Shown piece after piece: positions 8,816 through 19,913 of a stretch of DNA of 64,000 nucleotides. A program made the translations under genes and the position numbers. Origin of the DNA: Areca catechu. Lineage: Eukaryota > Streptophyta > Magnoliopsida > Arecales > Arecaceae. Location: NCBI GenBank assembly GCA_021397845.1, contig CM038047.1:127268112-127332111 (forward strand), read 5' to 3'. Below the pieces are notes generated by a model, which was not told the origin of the DNA, made no database searches, and saw only the letters and a list, made by a program, of their open reading frames with translations. Numbering within the stretch: the stretch's first letter is position 1; every line of letters starts with the position of its first letter.

Positions 8816-10221
8816 TGTTACATTTTCTCCCAAGACCAAGCAAGTGGACACCACACTCCCAGCCACACTCCCAGCCATACGCCTGAGTCCAGGAGGTGCC
8901 ATATCTACATCCAGCAGCCTTTGGTCCCCACTCCACAGATAGCAACTTCCTTCTCTCATGCGCCAGATGAGGAGAAATCCACCAAGAGTCCACAAATCAA
9001 GGGGGCGGCCAAGACTTTCCCAAGAGAACCAAAGTAAAGATGGGAAGAAATTTTCTTGGAGAGAACTTCAAGGAGGTGCCCACTACCTGCCAAAAAAATC
9101 CAAAACAAAGATGGGAAGGACCTTGACTTAGGGAGGAAGAAAAGGAGGAGTCCAAAAGAGTTGATCCATGGAAGGAAAAAAATTATCTTGAAGATCCAAA
9201 CAAGGAGGCGCCATCTACCTGCCTTTTATAACCCAAATCAAATTTTTTTGGTACCTTGGCCGACCATATGTGTATGATTTATCCTGATTTGTAGATCCCC
9301 TCCTTTAGTCCCACATGGGAAGATGTAAAACCCTACTCCCTTGTAAAGCCTTATAAATTAAACCCCTCTTGTAAGTTTAAGAAATCAGATGAATGAAATC
9401 AATTTTTTTTGTGAGCAAACTTTGTGTTTTCTCTCTTCCGCACTTGCATCCAGGTGTTGAGCTCCGTGAGGGAGTAAATCCGGGTTCCCCTGGAACCTTG
9501 AGGAGGTGTGAGATCTCCAAAACCCAAACCCTAGGTTAGCCACTTCTACTCCAAAACCCTAACCGCCCACCATCCACTTCAATCCATCAAACCCTAGCAT
9601 ATCCCACCTCCCACGGTCTCTCTCTCCAAGTCCAGGCCGACCACCAGCATCCAGCTACAGTCCGGATACTTCAGATCCAAAGCTCTTTCCAGAGGGAATC
9701 GAATCAGCCTTCAAGAGAATCCGGATCTCAGCGACATCAGCCTTCAAGTTCTTCGAACTGGTAAATCCTTCCCTGAGTCTCTGAATCCCTCACTTGTTTT
9801 TCTTCTTCGCAGATCTTGAGTCTAGGAGAAGCCGACCAAACTACAAGATCAGTATTGGAGGATCCATTGCGAAGATAGCCGAATCCGAGGATCCAACAAT
9901 CTGCTCGAGAGAGTTCTTCCACCCAAATTCTGAGAAGATCACTGTCTGGTTGGTAAACCATCTCTTCTCTTTATTTCTGTCCTGTTGAAAGTTCAGAGCG
10001 AAACCCTAGGTCTGGGAGTTTCTCAACCCCCAGCGATCCGTTACTTCTGAACTACTCTGATAATTTAGTTTCTTCTAAATTGTGCTTTCAATCCTTACCT
10101 AGTTTCCTTCAACTTAGTTTAGCTTTACTTTGAGTCAAAGCCAATTTCTGAAAAAAAAAAAAAAAAAGAATTAATCTTAAATTTACTTCCGCATACGCTT
10201 CTTTGTTCTTTGTTCTGCATC
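8816..10221 (+). repeat. Chromovirus 3' LTR
   Basis: Proposed to run from TGTTACATTTTCTCCC at 8816 to TTCTGCATCA at 10221, about 1.4 kb. The right end is fixed by its match to the 5' remnant next to the primer site; the left end is chosen as the first TG after the coding region and may be off by tens of bases. A TATA box (TATAAAT, 9352-9358) is followed about 30-100 bp later by text that looks like a transcript start and leader. The U3 part has subrepeats of the type CAAGGAGG-GCC-CTACCTGCC around 8890, 9070 and 9200. An A run lies at 10151-10166. Confidence 0.75.
9352..9358 (+). promoter_or_regulatory. TATA box of chromovirus LTR
   Basis: TATAAAT within the 3' LTR, preceded by a GC-richer U3 and followed by a pyrimidine-rich start region. 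In a 3' LTR it would read into the flanking DNA. Confidence 0.6.
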
Positions 10222-10796
10222 AGGGTGCCATCTCCTCTTCCTTCTTTTCTTGTTTATTTTTCTTTCTTGTGATCTTCAAGAGCGTTGAAAGGTCTTTTTC
10301 ATAAAAGGAAGAAGAGAGAAAAGGGTCCAAATATCTTGCATAGACTGATTTGCAAGATAGAAGCCGAAAGTCGGTCCGGATTCGGATCGGCATAGTTTTT
10401 AAAGTAGACAATTTGCTGAAAGAGGAGAGGGCTGCAAGGATCTTGCAGTTCGGTGCCCTCTATGACTCGGTTGTGAGAGATTCGTATGGATACTAGCAGG
10501 GGCCTGGCGATTGCACGGCTCTGATAGAATCCTGACTTTTTAGTAGTGGATTTGCATGGTTTTCAGTGCAAGCCGAGATAGCGATCTAGGTAAGTATTTT
10601 ATACTTAAGATAATTTTTATTTCAGATCTAATATTTTTCTCATATGTTGCAGCATGTTAAGAATTTATGATAAATAAATTAGATTTATTTATGAATTGCA
10701 TGATTAGATATAAATTACTTTTATATCTTCTTTCACTGTGATAGGTTGCTGATGCCTGTTTAATTGCAATTTACTGTTCCTGGGAGAACTCCAACA
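10222..10796 (+). repeat. Probable 3' part (R-U5) of an old copia LTR
   Basis: No coding frame. The text GGATACTAGCA followed by a G/C-rich word and GCACGG near 10487-10530 recurs in diverged form at 12582-12625, and both are followed by a similar AT-rich tail containing AGATCTAA. The block ends CTCCAACA at 10796, a plausible LTR end, where sequence of a different family begins. I infer a decayed R-U5 of a copia LTR on the plus strand; no partner copy or target duplication was found. Confidence 0.45.
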
Positions 10797-11433
10797 GTAA
10801 CTTCTCCTCTTACTAAAAGTAATCGATTCCTTGTTGACCTACTCATTACCTTTATACACAATCCATCATATCTAGAAGCACCCCATACATGACTTAATTA
10901 TCATAAAGAGCATGCACCAAAATATGAGTTCATGTGCATAAGATACTATGGTAGTCTCAGGTCTAAGGACTACATGCACTACCTCATAAGAGAACATTGC
11001 TTTTGACTAGTAAGTAAGAATTTCATTTGATGTTCTTTTGTCAGATCAGTTTAGTGGACTCATAACCTAATGAGCACACACATCCTTGTATTAGTATCTC
11101 TACACAAGTGGTTGTGAGACCAACCACCCTCTCTATTGAGCATACATAGGATGTGCTAGTCTTTCTAGATTTATTGATCCCCGAATCAATGATCCATCAA
11201 CTAAGAACATTTTAGGTTAGGATTTATAAGAACTTAGGTCTCACATTATGATCTCCATCATAACCCTTATTCCATTGCCCTAACCTTGGGGTTTATCATA
11301 ATCTTATAATTAAAACATAAGACACATCAAATGATGAATCAAAAATTGTCTTTATTAATATCAATCTTGAGTTGGAAGAATACAAAAATACCACAGATAC
11401 AATAACTGTGATTGACTTTTATGGTGTAATTCA
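10797..11433 (-). repeat. LTR fragment related to families A/B/E (5' part), minus strand
   Basis: Read on the minus strand it starts TGAATTACACC at 11433 and contains the same ordered words as the LTR starts of A, B and E: an AAAAGTCAATC box, TTAATAAAGAC, a phrase like ATGATGAATCAAAA, GGTTGTGAGACC-like text, and CAACAAGGAATCGATTAC towards 10830. Only the first 640 bp or so of the LTR are present. It is more diverged than the other copies, so probably older. Confidence 0.7.
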
Positions 11434-12929
11434 TTCAGAGTTGCCACTACATACTACTACGTATCATTAATAGATTATGAAAACTCATTAGGATCATTTT
11501 CTAATCAATGATCCTTGTTAGGATTGAGTTGGAATCTTTATAGCCCACCAAAAGAGTTTTGATGGTACTATAATAGAGATCATAGCATGTCTCACTACCA
11601 AATAAAATAGAACCTGAGGGGTCATACATAAAAAAAGCTTGACCAGATCAAGAGCTTAAAATATAACTAAATTATCAATTGGATTAATATTTTGGATCAA
11701 TTTCTTAAAGTTACAAATTTAGAAACTGTTAATTATTAGCACAAGGAACTTTATTATAAGTGTTGCAATATAATCGGGCTTAATTATATTATGGATTAAG
11801 TTTTAATTAATTTAAATTATATTTAATTTAATTAGGCTTGACTTAATTTAAGTCTAATTAAGTTTAATTATTCAAGTTGGACTTGGTTTTTAATCTTTAT
11901 TGGATTAGGATTGATAACCTTTTTGAATTTGATTTAAATCGTGTTCTAATTGGACTTGAATTGAATCCAAATTGAAGTTGAATCAAAATGGGTCACTTTG
12001 ATCTAAAAGGATTGGGTTTTCTCTCTCTATTAGATATATGGAATTGAGAAGGGGTGCTGAATTTGGTGGCCTCTCATTTGCATGCATGAGAAAGGAAGAG
12101 GAGGCACAAACATGCACCTCCCCTTTTTGTTTGGGTCTCATTTTCAAATATTTTGATAAAACCTATCCTAACCAAATTTTAAATTTGAAATGGAGTTGGT
12201 TTAGATTGGTTTTATTATATTATTAGCATGGGATTGAGGGAATTGTGCGATGATTTAAGGAGAAGAAGAGAAAGGCCTATGCTAATAATTTTTGCTCTTC
12301 ATATTTCTTACTATATGTTTCCACCACACCTCCTATTATATCCTTCCTTATTTCCTTGTCCAAACCCTGAGAGAGGGAGTTTAGAGAGAGAGGATCAGGG
12401 AGAAGAAAAAAGTTCTTCTCCCCTTTGTGTCCTTGAAGTTCTCCCTTGATTAGCACAAAGAATTCATGTTGCAGCCTTTTCTTTTATATCTAGAAGGAGT
12501 TCTAGATCCAAGCCTAGATGCTATACTTACAAGGTGTTAGCACACCAGTAGCACTCGAGGCCTGATTAGTGTCATGTCCCAAGTGGATACTAGCAAAGGC
12601 TAGGCACGTGTACGGTTTCAACAAAAATCCCAAGAATTTGCCGTATCTAACCCAATCAAGGTAGAAGAAGGATTGTAGTTTATGTAAGTTCGTATTTCCT
12701 TCTCTTACTTTTATGATGTTAGATCTAAATTACTATATTGATTTCAACTTGTTAATTAGATCCCTTGGTGTTTATTTTATGATTTGATTAGCATGCTTCA
12801 TATGAAAATTGGTTTTCATACATTCTTCTATGAGATTAATGTTATATGAATTTTCAGCATGCCCTAAACACCTAGAACTCTAGTAGTACATATATGCTTT
12901 ACTATTTTGTGCATATCATAGAAGTATGC
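11434..12929. other. AT-rich non-coding stretch with LTR-like text
   Basis: Frames are short and none resembles a known protein. 11700-11950 is very AT-rich with many TTAATT words. 12340-12450 has pyrimidine/purine-rich text with AGGGAGAAG, like a retrotransposon transcript leader. 12580-12720 resembles the tail at 10487-10620. Most likely it is the body and end of a decayed copia LTR on the plus strand. Nothing else is recognised. Confidence 0.4.
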
Positions 12930-13935
12930 ATTTAATTCCTCTTTCACCAAACTTTTTCTTTTTGGATTCAAGAACCCTTACAATTGCCCTACATCCCCAA
13001 ACTCTTAAGTAGTTTAGCTAAGGTTTTCTTTTCTTCCATAGTTCATATAGGTTTCTATTGCTCTTTTTACAAGGAACTTAGTTTAATTTTTGACAAGCTT
13101 TATAAATAGAGATTCATCTAAAAAGTCTTGACCTAAACTATAATTAGAAAGCATTGCATTAACAATTTCTGTAAGCACCATGTTTTTCCATTCTACCACA
13201 CCATTCTATTATGGTGTATGAGGTACAAAAGTTTCATGAATAATTCCAATGGATTAAAAATAACTTAGGCCATAGTATTCACCTCCTCTATCAATTCTAA
13301 AATTTTAATAAAAGTTTTATTATACAATTGTACTTCAGACTTATAAATTTTAAACTTCATTTTTAGAATGCAACAAACAAATATAAAATAATATCTAGAA
13401 TAATCATCTTATAAAGTTATAAAGTATTTCTTTCCTCCAATGGTATGTGTATTATGCAAATGATGCACATCACTATGTACAAATTTAAGCAATTATGTAC
13501 ATCTTTCTACTTTCAAAAAATAATTTTTAGTAATCTTAGTAAGCATGCATGATTTACATTTATCAATATTTTTATTAAAATATGAAATTAAATCTAGTTT
13601 AACCATATCATGCATTTTTCTAAAGTTTACATGACCTAAATGATTATGCTATAAATAAGAAAAATCAACAATATAAGAATAAGAAACTTTATTTTAATTA
13701 ATATTAAGCTTAAACATACCATCATACATATAGCCTTTTTTCGTAAAGATTCCATCCTTAGATAGAAACATGGTTGTCTATCTCAAATACTAATTTGAAT
13801 GCAAACTTGTTAGGGAGACTATTAGACACAATTTTTCCTAACTTCTAGTACATAGTGCACATCATTAAGAGTGTCTTTCCAAAAGTGAATACTATGATTC
13901 CCTTTGTTTAGACTTTTGTTGTGGCTAATATCTAG
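12930..13935 (-). pseudogene. Heavily decayed copia protease-integrase segment
   Basis: Reading leftwards on the minus strand, broken frames give in order: LNDVHYVLEVRKNCV (end of protease), KCKSCMLTKITKNYF (GAG-pre-integrase), FVHSDVHHLH, THTIGGKKYFITL, DDYSRYYFYICLLHSKN, RIDRGGEYYGLSYF, a Pro-His-Thr-Pro stretch, NGVVEWKN and a Asn-Ala-Met-Leu-Ser-Asn stretch. These are the standard copia integrase landmarks, including the region of the D-D-E catalytic residues. Stops and small indels are frequent, and the piece is more AT-rich than its neighbours. Its wording differs from elements A, B, D and E, so it is another, older copia lineage. No LTRs can be matched to it. Confidence 0.82.
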
Positions 13936-14430
13936 CCCATTGCTAGAGTATGCTAGAGAAGAGATGCTCAAAGGCTATACCTATGAAAAATCATGCTGGA
14001 AATAGTCCTAGTAAAGCCACTCCGATAGATAGGGTAGTACCAGATAACAAAGGGAGAAAGTAGAGCGAAAGGGGGAGTGGTGTTTCTAGATCCATTTTTC
14101 CTCCTCTCTCTTGCCTTTATATATTGAGGGTCACCTGGGTAATGTGGGGATAAAAAGTGGGTTAGTGAAAACTAGTTGGTTGTCAAATCATGTTAGATGA
14201 TTGGGTGGAAACTTTTGCCATCTATTTGTTCCTTCGAGGATGAGATCTTTGTCTCATTGGGTTGCCAGCTGCTTCCATTAACTATTATTTGGATGATTTC
14301 CCTGATGGCATCACATCTCCTTTATTGGGGTGTCTGTCATGGATCACGGGATGTGATCACCAGATCATGTCCTCGACTTGATAAGTATATGAACCAGGTA
14401 GCCACTCTTAAGGAGTTTTAGTGTGTTGGT
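13936..14430. other. Unassigned stretch between copia and gypsy relics
   Basis: No recognisable protein in any frame. A TATATA near 14119-14125 and GCCACTCCGATAGATAGG near 14017 recall LTR text, possibly from the G2 gypsy element or an insertion in it. Assignment is not secure. Confidence 0.3.
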
Positions 14431-14871
14431 TTGCTTTCTAGATGTTATAGGCATAGCTCAAATGGAGGCAATCCTCATCTTATAACTTGAGGCAATCCTT
14501 GGTGTCATGACCATATTTGCAATGGTAGAGACAATATTTATGTAGATCATGGCATCCCGATGGCATCCACATCTTTCTTGCTTCAAGTAGTTGTTCTCCA
14601 ACTTGCATCAGGACCTTAGTCCTAGGAGTATTCAAAGGAGTGTAATAGTCATACCTCTTGGATGGTGGGGCACCCACTCACTAATGGAGGTTCGGATAGA
14701 ATTAAATCAGAGAAGGCCTTTGGGGTCATGGTGAGTGGCTCCAACACTGCCCGTTCCCTCAATCCTCCATCCTCGACAAGGACTCTTGGTCTAACAGTTG
14801 CTTCCCAGGTACTAGGGTTGACAACAAGGCTGAAAGTGGAGCAGGGATAAGGTAGTTGAAGTAGCCATGTA
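14431..14871 (-). pseudogene. Gypsy G2 gag, C-terminal part with zinc knuckle
   Basis: On the minus strand 14677-14480 reads PPSKRYDYYTPLNTPRTKVL, then a Leu-rich segment and the knuckle YCLYHCKYGHDTKDCLKL, the C-x2-H-x4-H-x4-C pattern of Tat-like gypsy gag. Upstream, towards 14871, frames are broken. The N-terminal part of the same gag continues at 27240-27680, because copia element E inserted here and duplicated ATGTA (14867-14871 and 27240-27244). Protease and RT of G2 are not visible to the left. Confidence 0.8.
14867..14871. repeat. Target-site duplication of element E (left)
   Basis: ATGTA directly abutting the LTR end TGATGGG; the matching ATGTA is at 27240-27244 directly after the other LTR. 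Confidence 0.9.
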
Positions 14872-15474
14872 TGATGGGAATTCTCCCAGGGTGCCGGGGA
14901 TCATGCAGCATGCAGAATTGACTCTCAAAACAAAATTTCATAGCATGATACCCTAACATGTATAACATGTATAGAAAACCATAATTCCAAAGAACCCCTT
15001 GTGCAATATCAACTAATGAATCATAAAATAGAGTCAAGAAAAATACCTGGATCGCTGAAACCAAACTTTTACACAAGGTTCACAAGCGCAAACCCTCCAA
15101 CGGTGATCCACACGAAACTCGGACCAAGGAAGAACTCCTTCTTCAAGTTGCTTGGAGAAGTGGAACACTTTTGGCAGCCTTTGGTCTATTGACCATGTAG
15201 GACACCCTATCCTATTGAAGAGAACTCAAGACACTATACTAAACCACTTTAGGTTCTAGGACTACCCTCCACTAGGACCCTATAGGCTTATGTCCTAAAA
15301 CCAAGCCTTGCCCTAGTGTAGAAGAACATGTCTTGACAACACAAGTCTTGTCTTAAAACAAGGAGGGAGGGAGAAAGTGGAAGACTCTCAAATAGACTCT
15401 CGAGAAAATAAAAAAACGATCTCAAAAGATCGAAGAAGAAGAAGTAGTTGTGTTTCTCATGTCACCATACCCCC

Positions 15475-15482
15475 TATTTATA
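15475..15482 (-). promoter_or_regulatory. TATA box of E 3' LTR
   Basis: TATAAATA on the minus strand followed by GGGG; the same box occurs in the other LTR at 25214-25221 and in B at 47032-47039. Confidence 0.75.
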
Positions 15483-15519
15483 ATCTCAGATGGTGCATGA
15501 AATGCATCCTGACAACACA

Positions 15520-15547
15520 TATCAGATATGAAACATCATATCTGATA
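15520..15547. other. U3 hairpin in E LTR
   Basis: TATCAGATATGA at 15520-15531 is the exact reverse complement of TCATATCTGATA at 15536-15547, with a 4-base loop. It lies upstream of the minus-strand TATA box, like the longer hairpin in the B LTR (46932-46993). Confidence 0.85.
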
Positions 15548-17184
15548 AGACTCTTCAAGAATGGAGTGTCATATCTGTGTTCTTTCACTTACCAGATCAA
15601 TACCCATCATGCCATGTGTCAAATACTGGTTTCTGAGATAGAGAGACACCTCTTCTAATCTGAAGTAACATGAGGCTTGAAGAGTTTCAGAGACAGAAGG
15701 ACTCTGCCCTCTGTTGTGCGCGAGCATATGAAGAGGCACGACTCTTCATGTGAGCGCCACCTTTCACAACTCTTCAAGCCATACCATTCAAACTTTAAAC
15801 CAGTATTTTGACTTGTCAAGGTATGGGGATTGAGCTAAGAGGAACCTTCTTGAAGAAGCTCCAAGAGTCTCATCTGTAGAAGGACTCTCAGTCCATCTGT
15901 GCGCCATACTTTCTCCTGGGTGCGCCAAAGGTCACCAATAGTCTTTCCATTTACAATTAGTCTGCCCAAAGCATCAAATTGACTTAGTCAAACATATGCA
16001 ATATAGGTGTCATTGGAAAAGGCATCAAATAAGCTTTCTGACCATATCTTTTATTTTAGATCAGAGGTCTGTAGCTCCTTCTGTGCCTTTTTAAAGTTAA
16101 GGTATCATTTAGGTACCAAGAGTCCGATGCCATTGGGACTCTTCATATATGGCACCTAACATGCCCAAAAATCCAAGTAAAAATTAGATCAAGCTCTGAT
16201 TTGGCTAGCCCGACTTAAGAATCAACCTAATTTAGGTTTCTTATAATTTGGTTATCTTAATTAGCAAGCAACCGAACCTAATCCAATTGGGTTAGGAATT
16301 AGGTTAGCCTATATATGCTAATATGCAATCTGGCTAACCAATTAGGATCCTATGACCCTAATTAAATCATGAATGACTTCCTTGGCCAAGTCTTTATTGT
16401 GTGTGACCCATTGGGTTTTACATCTAGCTAGCAGTAGGTTTAGATTTGAGCCGATTCGATCCGATCGAACCAGATTGACCTAATTTGGTCAAATTGGCTC
16501 ACCTAATTGTAAAATTCGAATCACACATCGAATTGACTCATGAAACCAAGACAATTGGTTCATTAAAACCTACAAGACAAGATTGATGTCTAGCAATATG
16601 TCATGCCTATCCAAAAGATGAGGAATTTGGTGAAAAATATCAAAATACCCATCAATAGTAAGTTACTGTGCAATTCAATCTTTCGATCTCCCATTAATCC
16701 GATTAAGTGATAGGTATGGATATATGTCAAACCCAAACATTTAATCATATCGAATCTCAGCTTGATCATAAGGACTCAACTGATGACTGATTAGATTCCA
16801 CTAATCTCAACCTGCTTTGATCAAAGGCTCCTTGAGTCTCTCATCGAAGAGATTGCATGGGATAACAATTTCTCTTCCCAAGAATGATCGATTCCTTGTT
16901 GGTCCACTCACATCCTTCATACACCTTCCACCATACCCAGAACACCCCGTACATGCCACAATGGTATGAATGAGTATGAACCAAAATATGGCTTAATGTG
17001 CACAAGGAACCATGGTGACCTCAGATCTAAAGATCAATGCACAACTTCTACACTGGGATCTATCTTTTAACAAATAGTAAGACTTCCATAAGATAGTCCC
17101 GATGCGGATCAGTCTAGTGTACTCATACCCTGATGAGCACCCTTATCCTTATATTAGTATCTCTACACAAGTGGTTGTGAGATC

Positions 17185-19567
17185 TGAAAGGGATATGCCC
17201 TACAAGCAAATCTATGTTGTATCTCCCAAATCATTGTAATTAACAATATTCTAATAAAGGCATTATTTTTCATCATACGCTGTGTTTATATTATATGATG
17301 AACCCCATAGATTAGGGCTATGATTTTAGGGTTATGATGAGATCATACCAGTGAGACCTAAAATCTTAAAACCTTGATCTAAAGTATTCCTAGTCAAAAG
17401 GAACCCTGAGTAGGAGATCAGGGTTTTCCGGTAAGACTAGCACATCCCATGTATACTGAAAAGGGTGACTGCTCTCACAGTCACTTGTGTATGACACTAA
17501 TACTGGGATGTGGGTGCTCATTGGAGAATGAGTTCACTGATATGATCCAACTTGAGAACATCAAATGGAGTCTTAGCTACATGTCAATAGAAGGTTCTCA
17601 TAGTGGGAGTGGTACAAGTAATCCTTTGACCTGAGACTGCCATAAGTACCTTATGTACATGAACCCATGCTTTGGTTCAATCCTAATCATGACACTGAGT
17701 CATGCACAGGATTGACATGGGAATGGTGAATTAGATATGAAGGTAATGAGTAGGTCAACAAGGAATCGATCACTCTTAGTAAGAGGAGATTGCATCCAGC
17801 TAGTTAACAATCGGATGATGATTCAGGGAATCTTTGATCAAAGTAAAGATATTAGAGATGGTTTCTAATATCAAGATAATTGAATCATCAATATAAGATT
17901 GAGCTAGAAATAAATATAATATTGGATTTGACATATATCCATATCCATAGTTATATTTTGGGTGCAGGCTGATCGAAAGATTTAATTATACGGTAACTCT
18001 CTACTGAAGGATAATTTTGGTATTTCACCAGAGTTTCCATATCTTCCGGGTAGACATGACACGTTGCTAGACGTCAATCTTGTCTCGTGGGTTGATCAAA
18101 TTCAAAGATCACTTATTAGGAAGAGTCCTAATTGATCAAATCGGGTAAGCCCGGTTTGACCTAAATCGATTAGAAAAAGTTCTAATCAAATTAGGTCAAC
18201 TTATATTCGAACCCACTGCTGGCTAGATGTGGAACCCAATGGGTCACACACTTAAGAGGATTGATCAAGAGTTTAATTTGTGATTAAATTATCTTTGCAG
18301 GATAACACTCTAGCAGGTGTTGCAAATCCTAGCTTCTATTCGAATCGGATTCGAATTAGGGTTCCAGATTGGTTCAATTTGGGTTCTAATTGGATCTAAT
18401 TAGACCCTAATTGTGAAAATAGAGATTATGGCTAACCCTATTGGCTAACCATGCACCTAGGCTAGCCCCCCACCCGCTCGTTATTCTTTTCACGCCAAAA
18501 TACCAAGAGTCCATGCGCTAATGGACTCTTAGCGCGCCATTTGGAAGAGTACATGGTGCATGGACTCTTGGCGCGCCCCACTTAATTCTCCGATTAATTA
18601 AGATGGGGCGGCCTCCTTTCTTAAAGTTAGTGCTTCACTTTTCCCCCCTTGGATGGGAATCCAATGGCTGGAAGATTTTTAAGAAAGACAAAAGGCGCTG
18701 ACTCTTCCCGGTTGCGCGAAATAACGTCTTTCGGAGACCGAAACATCGCGATTCCCTTCTTCTAGAATTTCATGACTTTTCTTTTAGGAAAAGCCATGAG
18801 TTTTAATCTGGAAGGGTGTGAGAAGGAGGGAAGGGGGCATGAGAAATATGGAAGACCGTGAGAAATATTTTACGGAGAGTTGTGTTCTTTTGAAAAAGGC
18901 ACCTTTTTGTAATCTATTTAAGGAACAAAGACTTCGGGTAATGGACTAATGTACGATAGAGGTTTTAGTTTTTCTTTTCTTTCCAGGAGACTGATTCCTC
19001 CTTAGCTTGTTTAGGACACAGAGAGTTTCCCTTTTACAGAGTTCTCTTCTCTGTTGAAACTCAAGTCTCAAACAAGAGATAGGAAGAATCTCTCGATCGG
19101 TAAAAGAAAAGAATTACTACTCTATTTCTATTTCCTTTTACATTAAGACATTAGTGTCTTAAATCCTCCTCCTCCTTCAAGACAAGAGTTTTATTCTTAG
19201 GACAAGGTCTTAAGAAAGGGAGAGGAAGAAGAAAGAAAGGAAGTAAGGAGTCCTACCGTGGAGTTTTAAAGCCATAGTCCTCTTGAGTTCTAGGATAAGA
19301 ATTCAAGCGAAGGAATTTTGAAGAAGCTAGCATCTTGATCAATCTTCTTGTGGATCACCATTGGAGGGTGGACATTTGGACGCCTGGTGAATTCAAAAGG
19401 GGCATTCAACATCAAGTTTGATTCTACATCAAAATTGGATTTAGCGTTAAGTTTGCATGTTTAATATATGTTTTAATCCTGAATAAGGAGATCCTGGCTA
19501 AGGGTTTATGGTGCAAATTTCATCATTTTGAAATTATTTTTCACAATGGTGCACCGGATTCCCAACA
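17185..19567 (+). mobile_element. Solo LTR of family A inside E LTR
   Basis: Starts TGAAAGGGATATGCCC and ends CCCAACA, 2383 bp, parallel throughout to the three A LTRs at 29020, 36545 and 44065. It is flanked by exact 5-bp duplications AGATC (17180-17184 and 19568-19572). No internal sequence is present, so an A element inserted and later lost its interior by recombination between its LTRs. The orientation is opposite to E. It carries the two AAGAGTCCAT hairpins near 18505-18575 in slightly mutated form. Confidence 0.95.
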
Positions 19568-19859
19568 AGATCAACCACCCTCATCAACTGAGCATACATA
19601 GGATAAGCTAGTCTTCCCGGATTCATCAATCCCTGAATCGATGGTCCAACGATTAGGAACATTCTAGATTAGGGTTTATAAGAATTAGGTCTCACTGTTA
19701 TGAACTCCATCATAACCCTAACTCAATTTCCCTAATTTATGGGGTTCATCATAATCAATAAGAAAATATGACATAGCAGTATATGATGAATCAAATGCCT
19801 TTATTAATGTGAAAGTATGTCTTACATGAGCTGGAAGTTTACAAAAAGGCCCTCATAAT

Positions 19860-19913
19860 GATTGGCTCTTAGGGCACTTTTCTATCAAATTCCAACTTGC
19901 ACTAAAGCCAATC
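19860..19913 (-). other. E: inverted repeat around polypurine tract and LTR start
   Basis: On the minus strand the last codons of pol contain GATTGGCTTT (19904-19913), followed by the purine-rich tract and the LTR start TGATAG (19887). The LTR then reads AAGAGCCAATC (19860-19870), which can pair back with the pol end. The same arrangement occurs in A, B and D. Confidence 0.75.

Larger units (their letters stand above)
5128..10221 (+). mobile_element. Non-autonomous chromodomain Ty3-gypsy element (5' LTR deleted)
   Basis: The order is a 22-bp remnant of the 5' LTR end, a tRNA-Met primer site, a long leader, a short gag-like frame with a zinc knuckle, an extra unknown frame, the C-terminal part of integrase with a chromodomain, then a 3' LTR. 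The remnant at 5128-5149 matches the last 22 bp of the 3' LTR (10200-10221), which ties both ends to one element. Protease, RT, RNase H and the integrase N-terminal region are absent: only about 0.65 kb separates gag from integrase. If it moved in this form it needed proteins from a complete chromovirus. Confidence 0.82.
14872..19887 (-). repeat. E 3' LTR, split by a solo LTR
   Basis: Parallel to 24613-27239 along its whole length: 14872-17184 matches the LTR tail and 19568-19887 the LTR head, with 17185-19567 an insertion. A TATA box on the minus strand (TATAAATA) lies at 15475-15482, and a 12-bp hairpin, TATCAGATATGA/TCATATCTGATA, lies at 15520-15547 just upstream of it. By eye roughly one base in ten differs between the two LTRs near their ends, so the insertion is not recent; this was not computed. 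Confidence 0.93.

Noticed and set aside
10151..10166. A run as the tail of a LINE or retrogene
   Set aside because: It lies inside the chromovirus LTR, 55 bp before its end, with no target duplication around it.
12038..12449. Two plus-strand frames of 62 and 73 codons
   Set aside because: Low-complexity AT-rich and purine-rich DNA, LTR-like context, no domain.
14197..14421. 74-codon plus-strand frame
   Set aside because: Isolated, no start context or similarity, in an unassigned transposon-rich stretch.
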